Below are positions 42,023-54,310 of a stretch of DNA of 64,000 nucleotides, in pieces. Position 1 is the first letter of the stretch. Each line of letters begins with the position of its first letter. Origin of the DNA: Talaromyces rugulosus (taxonomy: Eukaryota > Ascomycota > Eurotiomycetes > Eurotiales > Trichocomaceae); contig NC_049562.1 of the NCBI RefSeq assembly GCF_013368755.1, forward strand, positions 1,860,001-1,924,000. The letters are read 5' to 3'. The position numbers and the translations under genes were made by a program. The notes below the pieces were generated by a model. The model made no database searches. It had not been told where the DNA came from and worked only from the letters and a program-made list of their open reading frames with translations.

Positions 42023-44205
42023 TTAAATCTTCGTCAAGAGCAGTTTGGCGCCACTGCTCGCTGGGCTAGCTTTCTTGGGCTGCTGCGACGACGCCTCTGG
42101 CGAGGCTTTGGCCACCTTCTCCAACGCCTTCTTGTTCTTTTTCAAAACCGTGAGTAGTTCGTCCTTCTTCTCAAAGTCATCTGACTCTGCCAGTGCCACG
42201 ACAACAAACGTCTGAGGCCCAGTCGCCCAGGCCATGATGTCGTCTTTGATGGTGTCGTAGAGCAGTGTGTGGAATCCCAATGGAGGGCTCACTTTCTCGA
42301 TTTTACCCTCGGCGCTGTTGAATCGACCGCCCTGAACGAGAGACTTGAGCGTTCGCCCCAAAAAGGGCGAGTCCTGCGTCTCAGCCTTGGATTTAGCCGC
42401 AAGAGCGACAGCACTGAGAGCCGCGTCCTTGTCTCCCTCGGCGCCGAAAAGCACTTCCAAGAGAAACTGGCAGCCAAAACTAGTCTCCACTAACGACTCG
42501 GCGCATGCAGCGATGAACTCGAGAAGAACCGGGCTCGCCACTTTGACGAGTTCCTGGAGACGAAGAGATGGCTCTTTCTTAGAAGTCTCCTTGCGGATAT
42601 TAAAGACTTCCTGGAGGATTTGTTGATCGTTAGCCGGGAGCAGCCATTTGACCTTGTCGCCGACAAGTGAATGCAACACTGGGATTCTAGCGTTGATGTC
42701 GTTCACCTGCATCAACAATTCTTCGTGGCGAGCCGACTCGGCCGCATCCTGGCTGAGCAGCTCTGGGAAAATGGTTTTGGAAGAAAGTCTGGTGTCGTCA
42801 ACCACTTCAAACGCAGTCAGGAGGATCATGTGCGCATGCACATCGCCGGCCATCAATTTGATGATATCACGGTAGAATCGTAGGAGCACCTTGCGATCTT
42901 TGGCGGAAGAGTATGCAAGGCACAGACATGTCAGTCTTGCGCCGGATGGTGTGAAAGCCATGTTCTTGGCCAGATCGCCTTCTTCGTCTCCCTTGATCAA
43001 CTCGATGAATTCACTTGCGTCAGAGCTACCCGGCTTCGTGTTCAGGAAATACTGAAGCATCGCATCGTGCAGCATCGTGAATCCAGTAGCCTTCTTCTGC
43101 ACCAGCTGGTTGATGAGCTCATACAAATGTTGCATGATTGGCGACTTCTTCTCAGGGCTTTCGGCAATGATTTGAGATAAATCGGCCGACACTTTTGAAG
43201 TCTTGCTGGTGTCCTTGAAGATGGAAAACTCGGGGCCATACCATTCTCGCAGCAATTGTGCTTTTTGTTGCTTGGTAGCAACGCCACGGTAAATGTCATC
43301 GAGGATCCAGGACGCTTCAGGATGCTTGATTAGGCGTTTGACATGTCCATAAAACTCGGGAACGATCAGGTCTCGAATCTCGGTGTCTCCATGGACCAAC
43401 ATCTTGCCGAGCAAAAACTTGGCGTACCGACTTTCGGCAAGGTCTCTAAACTTGCCTTGGAGTTCGCGCGCAATGAGCTTGCGCTGATCAGGGCTGGCAT
43501 ACTTCAATGCGGTCTGAATGATTCGCACAGAGTCGTGCTTGAAAACAAAGTCGCTCACTCGACCAGTGATAATTTCGTAGAGTTCGGCGACCAATGTCTT
43601 GCGCTCATCGCGAGGCACATGAGACTTGCGACGGAGTCGTTCCCATAGTTTCTTCGATCGTGAGATGATGTCTGCATTCGGTTTGGCCGCCTTGCGTTCC
43701 TGGGCAAGAGCCCTTTGTTTGGCATGGGACTCCCGAGAAGAGCTTTCTGTAGATAGAGGAGCAAGGTCAATACAATGTCCTGGTAATTCCAACTTGCGGG
43801 GAAAACGAGCGCCCTACTGTTTTCATCGTTATTCGATTGTTCTCCGTTTCCTACCAATTCGGCGGCGTCTTCGTCTTCAGACACGACATCTCCTTGCTCG
43901 TCATCCATCTCGATATCTGAATCGTCCACCGAGTCAGAGTCGTCACTGTCGTCTTCCTCGTCGTCGTCGACATCCTCCTTCTTCTGTACCTTTTTGGACG
44001 ATCCATTTTTTTGGCTAGACTTGGCCAGCTTTTTGTCTTTGTTCATCTTGCGAGAACCGCGAGTGATGCCTTTTTTCTGAAAGGACGGAGGAACATAGTT
44101 CTTTTTGCTGCCTTTTGCTGCTGAAGAAGCGGTGGCGTCCTTGACTTTGGCACGCTTGCCATCTCGGTCGTTGCCGGAGTCGACTCTGCGTTTGATTCCG
44201 GGCAT
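42023..44205 (-). CDS. PUF6: Pumilio-repeat nucleolar protein Puf6
   Basis: Exons 44205-43818 and 43746-42023 give 703 residues. The N-terminal 130 residues are Lys-rich then Asp/Glu/Ser-rich (DDDEEDDSDDSDSVDDSD). The conserved core starts ISRSKKLWERLRRKSHVPRD and carries PUF-type repeats (FVFKHDSVRIIQTALKYASP, RYAKFLLGKMLVHGD, HPEASWILDDIYRG), then the Puf6 C-terminal domain (TGFTMLHDAMLQYFLNTKPG). Puf6 is an 11-repeat protein that acts in 60S biogenesis (7S rRNA processing) and represses ASH1 mRNA translation in yeast. The last residues are Lys/Ala/Ser rich. The start is the first ATG giving the usual MPGIKRR. Confidence 0.92.
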
Positions 44206-45173
44206 GGCGACAGAGGTAGTGAGCGAATTGGCAAAGCAAGAGGAAGTGAACAATAGAAACCAGCGCGGTCAGGATTAATTCCGCTGGATTTTTTTTTCCG
44301 GCAGAACTAGGTGCCTGCCTCCCGCGGGCGGTGTAAATACAAAACGGTAGAATTTGCTGTCGCACTAGGCCATAAAGGGACGATCCACACGTTACAGTGA
44401 AAAGGGAGAGGGAAAACCTACGGCGGAACAAAAAACCAAGAAAAAAAACACTAAAAAAAGAAGAGAATGCAGTCGAACAACTCAATAGCGAGTTGCCTTG
44501 CACGAGGAGGTGCGACCTGGCGCCGCCATCGCAGAGTGGAGAGCGCCTTGCAGAATTGCTTCCCTGAGGAATCATCTCCATTGCTTAAGGAAGCCGCAAC
44601 AATCGTGGTTATCCAACGAGTTGGGCTGCCGCTCCACGATTCGAACCAGACACGCTCACCCGTTGGCGCGAGCCGAACAAGGTTTCCCGCCGACAGCTGC
44701 CCTTCCACTGGGTTATCCGTCACAGATAAACAAGATTCTCGTATTAGTGCTCTATATCCTACCGCTCCTCGGTCAGGCACTCATTCCTGACAACGTCATC
44801 GCCCTGTCCACTCCACTCCACGATTCATGCATATCCATGCACCAACCCCGATCGTTCCAGGGGCAAAGCTGGTCCAGCAGGGCTTCGACTAACCTGCACC
44901 ACGACGTAATCCTCAAGCCACCCCAGTCACACCTGCCCGTGCCAATCTTCCCCGCTGATCGTCGGGCTGTGCACCGCATCCGACGTTGCGATCGTGCATA
45001 TCTTGACCCATCGTCTCCATCTGGACATACCGAGCCAGTGAAACGCCTCCCGGTCATGTGAGAGTGCCTTGCTGTCCACTACTATTAGAACTGGTCCGTG
45101 GAGCACTGCAGTCACTATCCTCTTGATTCTCCCGCCGCACGCTTCCTGGCCCGCCCACCTCTCCTTATCGGTG
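44206..45173. other. Intergenic between divergent PUF6 and the 238-residue gene
   Basis: 968 bp. A 187-codon frame at 44498-45061 (+) begins at TTG and has no recognisable domain. A tRNA-like GGTTCGAAT at about 44638-44646 (reverse strand) lacks pairing arms. C/T-rich sequence precedes the start at 45174. Confidence 0.45.
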
Positions 45174-46049
45174 ATGCCTCAGTTTCGCAATCTACTAGGG
45201 CGAAAGCCCGCGGCGCCTGACAACGAGGGCAAAGAAAACAATGCGACTGCACAGTCGCGTCCATCTGTCGACAGTCAGCAAAGCGGTCCTTTGAATTTCC
45301 GGAAGAGCAGAGAGGACGTTCCGAATGAGTATAAACTGTGTGGTACGTCCGGTGTAGCCAACCCCGCCTTATTCAAAGTATAGACAGGAATTGACAGGAC
45401 ATCTGCGCCAGTGGTCAACGATAGTGGCATCTACCTTCCGGTATTACCCTCTCTTGTCTAATCATGATGTCCAATTGCTAATCACGGGCTCCGCGTAGCC
45501 CTCTCCCCCCGAGAAACAGAGCTTCTGGCACAGATACCCCAATTCCCCCGCATCTTCGAAGCATCGCAACCTCGTCGACGACAACGAGCCATTCTCGATT
45601 AGTAGAGAATCTTTCGACTCTTATCGGCGGTCCTTTGTGCGCGAATATCCAGCCCCCTACAATCTATACTTTCTAACTAGTGTGCGCCGCAGGACATCTC
45701 CGCCAAGTCTCCAGTCGCCCAACCCGACGGCCTCCCCTCTCGTACCTCCTTGGACTCTCGTATTTCTCGACAAAACGGACGCCTTTGTGTTGAAAACACA
45801 GTTGAGCGACCTCAGTCCATGGAAGAAGAGGCATTTGAGGAGGTAGGGTTAGCTGACGAGGACATCAAACCGAAGAAGAAAGGCCTTTTTGCTCGCTTTG
45901 GAGACAATTCGTCTGACTCGACTGCCAATAACAACAGACCACCATCCAACCACCTAGGCTTCCGTCTCCCAGGCCGGAAGAGAGCCCAAAGTGGCCAAGG
46001 CTCAGAGCTTGGGACCTTCAAACCTGAATCGCCCGTGACAGAAGCCTAG
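45174..46049 (+). CDS. Conserved hypothetical protein, 238 residues, phosphorylation-prone and disordered
   Basis: Exons 45174-45342, 45388-45440, 45499-45636 and 45693-46049 sum to 717 nt. It starts MPQFRNLLGRKPAAPDNEGK; the middle reads GIYLPPSPPEKQSFWHRYP, and the C-terminus has KKKGLFARFGDNSSDS and LGFRLPGRKRAQSG. Short repeated basic-aromatic motifs (LFARFG, FRNLLGRK, FRLPGRKR) could be membrane or partner binding peptides. No known domain was recognised. The second exon is only 53 nt. The clean in-frame splice structure supports a real gene. Confidence 0.7.
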
Positions 46050-46629
46050 GGCCCTGTACCAGGTTTGCTGGTTCATTGTTTTTGTTTTCTTATTTTCTGT
46101 TCTAAGTCGTTTTAATTATTCGTGGCGCATGTATGGACTGGTTTCATAAAGCACACTACCCGCTTGATAGTCGGCTTCTAGACAGTTGGGAACTTGTGGA
46201 CATGCTACTGTTACCTTGGGTTCTCTGCAAAGTTTTGACAACTTTTGTTATTTTTTATGGTGTACGGGGAGAGCCGACTCCCTTGTGGTCCAATATGCAC
46301 GAAACCCATCTGATTACAGGTTAACAGACTAGGGTTAATGTTGTATAGTAACATGGGAATGGTTTGAGGCGGATATATACCGCAGCGAGTGTATTCATAT
46401 AGATATATATAGGTAGGGCCGGGGCGGCGAGGTGGTACCGCTGGTGGTGGAAAGAGCGCGAGGTGAAAGAAAGTGCTCCGGGCCACCTTCAAATATTGCC
46501 CCGACCCTTCTCCTCTTCAATCCTCAAATTTCACAGCTACTTCTGCATTTTCATGCCAGCATTCTTGCTCTGTTTTATTAGCCTGCCGGATATCTCAGTC
46601 TTCCCTCGCGTACTCTTGTTTTCACCATT
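46050..46629. other. Intergenic, no gene recognised
   Basis: 580 bp between co-oriented genes with a (TATA/GATATA)n patch near 46380-46410 and C/T-rich sequence (46500-46620) before the next start. The open frames seen are short and unremarkable. Confidence 0.45.
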
Positions 46630-47132
46630 ATGGGTTTCTGGCAAGGATGGCAGTCTTGGGAGAAAATGGTCTTTGTAGGTATTCGACGATCTGCTTTACA
46701 TCATCGACTAACTGAAAATTGCGAGATAGATTCTTGCTTGTGCCATGGTACCCCCTCCCGTTCTGAACGAAATGAGAGCGTCGCTAAACGATTTTACAGG
46801 TCGTCGTCATCGTCATAGGCCTTTCTATGACATGGTTTAGGAGGTGGAAGACTCACTTATACCACCAGGCCTCAACAGAAGAGGCTCAGCGGAACACCAC
46901 CATATGGCGGCAGCAATTCAAGGTCGATGATGTTCCATTTGGTGCTCGAGCACTCGAGACTGGCGCCCAGGTCGAAGGTGTGTATGCCCTTGGGCAGCAA
47001 ACACCCCGTCGCAATGCACCGCTTTATTACAACGCCGACTCCTCTATAATGAGCACGCCACCCACTCCATCGCCTCCACGGGTTTCTCGATCCAGCCAAC
47101 AGAGTCGTTATGGGTCTTACTCTCCTCTCTGA
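46630..47132 (+). CDS. Small single-pass membrane protein, unknown function
   Basis: Exons 46630-46674 and 46800-47132 give 125 residues. The 45-nt first exon encodes MGFWQGWQSWEKMVF; after the intron the helix continues VVVIVIGLSMTWF, so the intron splits a single transmembrane segment (about residues 12-28). A basic RRWKTHL follows, then a polar tail with PPTPSPPRVSRSS, likely phosphorylated and cytosolic by the positive-inside rule. The N-terminal WQ-x-W-x2-WEKMVF motif is shared by small fungal membrane proteins of unknown role, from memory. Confidence 0.75.
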
Positions 47133-47527
47133 TCGCCCTTGCTAAAAGCAACCAAGCATGTTGGAGGTGTCTTTATATTGGCTTCTTGAGGACCAATTTT
47201 ATCATACCAAGCATTATTTGGTTTACGCATCAAGCGACGATCGAATTGACACCACGGTTTTGTCGTGGAGGATTCGAGCAATATCACAAAGTATAGTTTA
47301 TCGGTAATAAGCAGCATGATGGCATTCGTGAATATTTTCAAGACAGAGGAGGGAACTAGCACGCAAAACACGGATATACACACGTCTAGAGTGTTAGTTA
47401 GGCTCGAGTTTCAAAGAATACGATCGGTTTGAAAATTAAATCGTCGATATAGTACTGCTAAATGTAGAGCCCGCTCGAGCCAATCACCGTTGCCCGTAGA
47501 ATGTTGTGGCTTATTAATCACGTGGCC

Positions 47528-47533
47528 ACGCGT
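47528..47533. promoter_or_regulatory. ACGCGT box 1 (MBF/MCB-type) upstream of RAD51
   Basis: Palindromic ACGCGT 264 bp before the RAD51 ATG, adjacent to a TCACGTG. MCB boxes drive G1/S transcription of replication and repair genes in yeasts. Confidence 0.5.
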
Positions 47534-47542
47534 TGTTGCCTG

Positions 47543-47548
47543 ACGCGT
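47543..47548. promoter_or_regulatory. ACGCGT box 2 (MBF/MCB-type) upstream of RAD51
   Basis: Second palindromic ACGCGT, 15 bp (start to start) from box 1; paired spacing of this kind is common in functional MBF targets. Confidence 0.5.
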
Positions 47549-47704
47549 CCTCGCTCACAACAGCCAACTGTGCCTCTAGTTGATTCATTCATTCGACGAC
47601 TTTCACCGCTGGACAGTTTATCTTTAGGAAACTTAACTCTTGACGGATATCCAGAAATACCTACCAGTGTCCAGTGCCTGAAGAATTCTCACCGACGTGC
47701 AAGG

Positions 47705-47710
47705 ACGCGT
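47705..47710. promoter_or_regulatory. ACGCGT box 3 upstream of RAD51
   Basis: Third ACGCGT, 87 bp before the ATG, possibly within the 5-prime UTR. Confidence 0.4.
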
Positions 47711-47796
47711 GGTCGACTGGGAGTTTCCTGCAAGCGACACAACTCTAGAACTTCAGCAAATCTCTTGCCAAAGAGGAATATATTGTACCTGCAAAA

Positions 47797-49026
47797 ATGA
47801 CTACCGATCTTGAACCCCAGATGGAGCAAGATGATGGTGGGCTCCCAGGCCCTGGTGCTCCCACGCCCCTTTCTGCTCTCGAGGTACGTCCGCCTAGCAT
47901 CAACCCCGCCACTTTGTTTGGTAAGAGAATGCGGACGGATTCTAATTGTTGATCAGGGTATTGCTGGATTGACTGCGAGAGATGTCAAGTTGGTTGTTGA
48001 CGGAGGATTTCACACTGTTGAATCGGTTGCATATACGTAAGTGTCATCCCAAGTTTTTGTTCTAACGCACTTCTGATATCGTTCATTTAGTCCGAAACGA
48101 GTCTTGGAGCAGATCAAGGGTATTTCTGAACAGAAAGCCACCAAAATCTTGGCTGAAGGTAACATTAAAATGTCAACTCTTCGAAATGGAGACTCTAACA
48201 TAAAAAAAATCTAGCTTCCAAGCTGGTCCCCATGGGTTTCACGACCGCCACAGAAATGCATGCTCGACGAAGTGAACTTATCTCCATCACCACCGGCTCG
48301 AAACAATTAGATACTCTCTTGGCTGGAGGAGTAGAGACAGGTTCAATCACGGAGATCTTTGGGGAATTTAGGACGGGAAAAAGTCAGCTGTGTCATACCC
48401 TTGCCGTTACGTGCCAGTTACCATTCGACATGGGTGGTGGTGAAGGGAAATGTCTTTACATTGACACTGAAGGGACATTTCGTCCAGTGAGGTTACTGGC
48501 CGTTGCACAGCGATATGGACTTGTCGGAGAGGAGGTCCTGGATAACGTTGCCTATGCTCGAGCTTACAACTCAGACCACCAGCTTCAACTTCTCAACCAA
48601 GCGTCCCAAATGATGTGCGAAACACGATTCTCACTGTTGATCGTCGACTCTGCGACGGCTCTCTATCGAACTGACTTCAACGGGCGTGGTGAATTGTCCA
48701 ACCGTCAGACTCATCTTGCCAAGTTTCTGCGAACGCTGCAGCGCCTCGCCGACGAGTTTGGCATTGCAGTAGTCATCACCAACCAAGTCGTGTCTCAGGT
48801 TGATGGAGGTCCAAGCTCCATGTACAATCCAGACCCAAAGAAACCAATCGGAGGAAACATTATCGCTCACGCAAGCACGACTCGACTAAGTTTGAAAAAG
48901 GGCCGTGGGGATACACGAATATGCAAGATCTACGACAGCCCTTGTCTGCCCGAGAGCGATTGTCTGTTTGCGATTAAGGAAGACGGCATCGGTGATCCCA
49001 GCCCCAAAGATCTAGAAAACGAGTAA
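47797..49026 (+). CDS. RAD51: Rad51 recombinase
   Basis: Exons 47797-47883, 47957-48036, 48091-48158 and 48215-49026 sum to 1047 nt, 348 residues, the usual fungal length (UvsC in Aspergillus). The N-terminal helix-hairpin-helix domain ([37 protein letters not shown]) precedes the RecA core. Walker A is GEFRTGKSQ (residues 128-136) with K134, Walker B is [13 protein letters not shown], and loop L2 lies in [23 protein letters not shown]. The polymerisation motif [12 protein letters not shown] is present. It forms the nucleoprotein filament for homology search in the nucleus. Three ACGCGT boxes upstream fit G1/S and damage-linked expression. Confidence 0.96.
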
Positions 49027-49477
49027 CGAAGAACGCCGCCCTTTGCATTCTCAACACTCAAGTGATGATCACGACCTGTGTATAGTTATTATGTTTTTCT
49101 CGGTATTATTTTTTCGCATGGCACAGGAGCAGTCCGGTGGTACAATATGTATGAAGATATGTTTTCATTCTATGGAATATTAGAGCACATCGCAATATCT
49201 AATACATAAATCCAAGATAAGAAAATCGTAGAATTACATAAATCCGAGCATATGTAGCTAAATTTGGTTTGGCGTGGTTGTCTCCACGGGAGCGCGCTAG
49301 TGTTTTGAGGCTTTGGCGTTTGGAGCTCTGCCTCGAAAGCTCCTCCGCTATCAAGCCTGTCGGCAAAGAAAAACAACCGTCGCGCCGCCCACGAGCTCAC
49401 CCTGTGCCGACGAGCATGGCATCCTACGCCTGACTCCTATCCCGAATTTTCCGCTCTTAACCAACGCAGCCCGAACG
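49027..49477. other. Short intergenic region RAD51 / NUP120
   Basis: 451 bp. The NUP120 frame stays open back to 49313 but without an ATG before 49478. No other feature was recognised. Confidence 0.45.
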
Positions 49478-52400
49478 ATGGCAAAAATTTACAAGGAAAT
49501 CAAGGTCGACGTGCGCCCGGCCGCCGCAAGTACCGTGGTCGACATACAAATCCCCACGCAGGAAAACTCGCAGCGGCGGGCCAGGTTGGCTCTCTCCTCG
49601 CTGACAGCTCAAGATATACCGACCATCAGAGATGAAGAAGACTACGCGCGACGATACTTGGCTACGCAAGGGTCCCTTTATTTCCGCCAACGAAAGGTCT
49701 ATCCGCGTACGTTCCTTTGGAGGGTGATCAACGACAACAAGGTATTGGAGATACAGTCTGTGGACATATCCAAGAGTGTTGTCGATCACAATGAAGCGAA
49801 CCTGGTACTCCGCTTGGACTTTCAAGACCCAATAATTCCGTCTGGTGTGGCACTGGCAGACACCGAAGATCACGAAGTGTTGAACGTCTTTGTCTTGACC
49901 ACCTCCAAGAATCTGCACACGCTGAGCCTTCGACCAGAGTTTTTCCGTCGTGTGTCATCCATAGACGAAAACCTTCAAGATTGGTGCAAAACATTCGTGC
50001 CCTCTCCTCTGTCTTTCACCCAGCCTCATCGCTTGCACGCTAGCAACACCACCGAATTGTTTATCGCGCTTGAAAACGGTGCTCTTTTGAGATTGACCAG
50101 GCGAACCGGAGATGATGGTAGGCTAATCAGTCTTTTGTTGCCTTTTCTTTTTTTTTTTTTTTTTTGCTACTTGTTTAATCTGACATAATTCTATCTCTAG
50201 GGTCACACTGGTCGCAAATCACCTTTGACGAAAAGTCCTGGGGAGCATCACTTCGCGGGCTCGTGCCTTGGAACTCCCAACAACGGATAACGTACAATGG
50301 CCAGAGTCTCGACCCAAACACACCGAATGCGATAGCGACAACATCCGACCAAACCTACGTCTTTGCCGTCTGCCTGAACCATACACTAAAGGTTTGGAAC
50401 CTCGCGACAAATAGATTGGTTGGTTCGAAGGATCTTTTAAATCGCGAGATACCCAAACAACAACAGGATTCAACAGCATATTTCCTGAACCCGGCGGATT
50501 CTGCTTTCCTTCGAGTGTTCAATGCGGAAAGGGCTATGGATGGAGGATATCGTTATTACGTTGCCACATATACCCCTCATGAAGAAGGGCGGTTTAAGTT
50601 CTGGGCCGTCAAAGGCGGTTTGACTGCACCACTGACCATCGAAGACCTCTTTCCTCAGGCCGTTTTCAGGCCTTTGGACCCTGACACAACTGGGAATATG
50701 TTCTGGAGCGTTGCCGACTTCCAAATACGACCAATGGAGGAAGGAAGACGAATGGAATTGTGGGTTCTCTGGCGCAACAACGATCTGTACCAGCTGTATA
50801 CGCTACATTTTGATTTCCAGAGCCTAGAGGAAGACTGGTCTGCGAACTGGACATCAACCGCCTGGGACACACGGCGCAACGAACCAGCTCCTTCTTTGAT
50901 CTTATCAGACACTGTTGACCCGACGGAGAAGTGGCTCAAATTCATCTTCCACCCAGGTCGCTACACACCTGAAGTGCTAGAGACAGCGCTCGTTTCATAC
51001 CAAGAAGCCCTGAAGCCACGCTCTTCTTTGGCCTTCCCGAAGCGGAACGCGCCATTGCAAGAACGGCTGTGCTCGACGATTACGGCGTCTGTATCATTAC
51101 GGAAGTTCGCCGATGATGATTTGGACTATTCCAAATATCGAGCAGACACCGACCACAAGTGGCGCCAGTTTTGGCAAATTGCCCAAGAAGTCAACGGGCG
51201 AAGACTTGAGCCTATATCCTTGGCATATGATCTCTACAGTGACCTTCCATGGGTGATTACCACCGACACTTGTGCCCTGATTAGGGAATGCAGCGCCACT
51301 GAGTTACTGCTTCACAATTCGGTTGCGGATTTGCAAAACGAGCTGCCTAAAGTTGCAGATCGCTGGAGACACCGGAAACTTGAGAATGAGATTGGCAACC
51401 GATACCACGAGCCTAGCCATCTCATTAAGGTCGCTACTGATTTCAGAAAACGTCTCCCTGCGGCTGCACTGCGATCAGTTGAACAGGCTTTGCACAGTGA
51501 ACTGTTCCTAGAACCATTGCTATCCGCCACGGATCGACTAGGAGCCTTTATTGACCGAGCGGAATTAGGAGACCAAGTGTCAGACGATACATTTAATTTC
51601 CTCTGCTCCTCCATGAAAGAACAAATGAACATTTACAAGTTGCACCGGGAACCATTTCAAGTCATCCTAGATACACTGCCAATGGGGTTTACAGCCAAAG
51701 ATTCGGAATTGCTTTTTACGGCATTTGGGGTTAGGGCTATGACGAATGGATCCCAGGAAACAATCTGTCACACTCGCCAAGTCTTGCTCGATCTTCTCGT
51801 GTTGGTGGTTTTCATCGGAGGAGAAATCACTCAAAAGCCCGGCTCATCGTTTGATGCATCAGAATTGTTCCCGTTGCTCATAAATTTTCTGAAGGAGTGC
51901 GAACTCCTGTACTGGCTCAGCTCGAATACCCGAATCCCACCAAACCGACATCAGCATGATGCTGACAAGGAAATCACATCGAAAGAAGCCGGCGCAGTTA
52001 AATCCATTCTCGAGGACTTCTTTGTTGCCAACATAAAACCACGACCTAACATTAGTCTTCCTCAAACGTTCAACCTGACCCAAGGTATACGAGATGTCCT
52101 CTCGTGGATCGTTCGTCCCGGAGACGTAGTGCTTCCCAACGTCTTGGTACACATACAATGCGATCTGATTGCAAACAACAATGTCGAACTTGCGAGTGAC
52201 TTCTTACGTTTTCAGCCCAGCAACGCCTGGTCAAGCTATGTCAAAGGCCGCTTGTTCGTGGCCAAGTCAGAATTTGATAACGCAGCACTCTACTTTCAAA
52301 AAGCTGCTTTTCTGCTTTGTAAGTGTTGGTTGCCTGATTGATATTAAGTGATTACTGACGCATCAAACAGCTTTCGGGAGGGCCCTTGGCGACCTGAGTG

Positions 52401-53515
52401 AAATGTCGTCTGGTCTGCTCGATATTCTCGACGCAGATAATTTTAACAACGGCCTTCCGAAATATTTCCAACATATTCTCAGTGTTTTCGAAAAAGCTCG
52501 GTCTTTTACGCATGTGTCTGACTTTGCTTCATTTGCGTTACAGGCTTTGGAGACCGATGGCCAATATTCTCAAGACGATCCAGAATATCTAAACATTCGG
52601 ACCGATGTGCTCTCTCGACTGTTCTACGCGTCGTTGAGAACTTGTCAGTTTGACAAGGCATATTCTGCTCTCTCGCGCTACACCAACAGTGCTTTGCAAA
52701 AGTCGGCGCTCGCTTCTTTGATAACTGCTATTCTCTCAGCGTACGGGCCTGGCATGTCGGGTCTCGAGCAGCTCCTCCACCTTCCGCTTGGCATCACTCC
52801 TAGCCTCTCATCTCACGTGGATGAGTGTCTTTTGTCACTTGCAAGGAAGCAGCCCTCCTTCAGTTCCTCTTTAGATCCAGACGACCTGTGGTGGGAAGGA
52901 AACGATACTCCAGACTATCACCGTATCTTGCATGCCTATCGCATTGCACGCAATGATCTTCGCGGAGCCGCCGAATTGGGATATCAGACAGTGCAGCGGC
53001 TTCGAGATGCAAGAGATACTCCACTTACACAGTTAGCGCTTATCCGACGTGGGAGGATTGATGATGACGAGTCTAGGCGGCTGGTAGAGGAGGATGATCT
53101 CGAGAGCAAGAAAATCCGGCACGAGCTGCTATCGTTGATCAATCTTTTGGCGTGTGTCGACAAGAACGAGGCATATATTCTGGTGGAGCTGGACCCTACG
53201 CCAGGCATTACAGAAACGGCGAAGCACAACGACGACAACGACGACGTGTTTATGGACGAAGCCAACTCTTCTCACGGCCCTTCGAGCCCTTCTGCTCGAC
53301 GACGCAGCAGTGTCACAGGATCAGCCGAGGCCAGCCAGCAGGCCATTGGCAACAAAAAACATCGACCGAGTCCACAGCGGGCGATTGTGAATTTGGAGCA
53401 TCTTCGCCGCGAATACCAGGCCGAGCTTGACCGGGTGAGCCGGATCCAGCGGGGGGACTGGGAATTTGGTGCTGTAGAGGGTGATATCGACAATAGCTTA
53501 CTTATTAACCTTTGA
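49478..53515 (+). CDS. NUP120: Nucleoporin Nup120 (Nup160 ortholog)
   Basis: Exons 49478-50117, 50201-52318 and 52371-53515 sum to 3903 nt, 1300 residues. It starts MAKIYKEIKVDVRPAAASTV. The N-terminal part is a beta-propeller (TELFIALENGALLRL; YVFAVCLNHTLKVWNLAT), followed by an all-helical C-terminal half (FRKRLPAAALRSVEQALHSE; FEKARSFTHVSDFASFALQA). The layout and motifs match fungal Nup120/Nup160 of the Nup84 Y-complex, which scaffolds the nuclear pore. Near the C-terminus is an acidic/Ser segment, then HLRREYQAELDRVSRIQRG and a final EFGAVEGDIDNSLLINL. The first intron contains a long T-run (50149-50165). Confidence 0.9.
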
Positions 53516-54310
53516 GAGGGAACTCGTTTTCAGTGGTAATTTTAGTTTTTACATTACATGTATTAGCGTCGGTCATCGTTATTATTCTCTTTTTTTGATT
53601 TAGGGCTGGGTGGTAAAAAATATTCCAGGAGCTTTGGTAGATGAATATTGGGGTGTTTTTTTTTTCCTTCTCGTTTATTCAAAGATATCAATTGATACTT
53701 GTTTATGAAAGGCAGTACTCATTCAAGAGATATATAATTCTAAATAGAAGAAAGACCGGCCTGGCCTGACAGCTTCATAGAAATAATCATTGATACCGGC
53801 AACCGGTTAATCGGCATCAACGGCATCCACCGGGGGTCGCCCAAGTAATCAGATTTTAGCAGTTGGGCTAGGGTTAAGTCCGAAGCAATTAGTGCCATTT
53901 CTCACGGCGTAAATCCGAGGTTTTGTTTCTAAAACCATAGCGCATACTCCGTAGTTAGGCATCGCAGATCTGGTTGCTGTCTCCTAAACCCGAGCTCGGT
54001 AACGGTCCGTTGTCCGGAGTTGGACATAAGTTGCTGCTGCCCCGCATTAACTTTTGTAACTTTTCTGCGACTTCTTTTTGTGGCTAATATCAATCGGTAT
54101 TATTCATTCTTGGCTCTGTCGTGCTAGGCTGTCGGACCCTATTATTTCGCTATATTCTATTGACTAATCGGGGCTCTTGGTCTCGTTTACTAGGTGACAT
54201 ATACATCTACGTCAATCCATGTATAAGCATCCAACTATTGATTTCGTGCTTTACATTTGAACACCACATCAGTTGATGCTGGCGCTGAGGCCATTGACGA
54301 CCAATTGATA
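53516..54310. other. Intergenic, no gene recognised
   Basis: 795 bp. The right part is the promoter of the second MFS gene. An acceptor-like CACATCAG at 54266-54273 with an open frame behind it leaves room for an extra 5-prime exon of that gene. Nothing else was recognised. Confidence 0.45.

Larger units (their letters stand above)
47133..47796. promoter_or_regulatory. RAD51 promoter region
   Basis: 664 bp. It holds TCACGTG (47518-47524) and three ACGCGT boxes listed separately, all in the last 280 bp before the RAD51 ATG. The left part (47140-47400) is the 3-prime flank of the preceding gene. Confidence 0.5.

Noticed and set aside
44625..44660. tRNA-like T-loop (GGTTCGAAT) on the reverse strand
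   Set aside because: The flanking bases do not pair to form a T stem, and no anticodon or acceptor arm can be drawn around it.
44498..45061. 187-codon plus-strand frame
   Set aside because: It begins at TTG, has no domain or splice signals, and ends in the promoter of the 238-residue gene.
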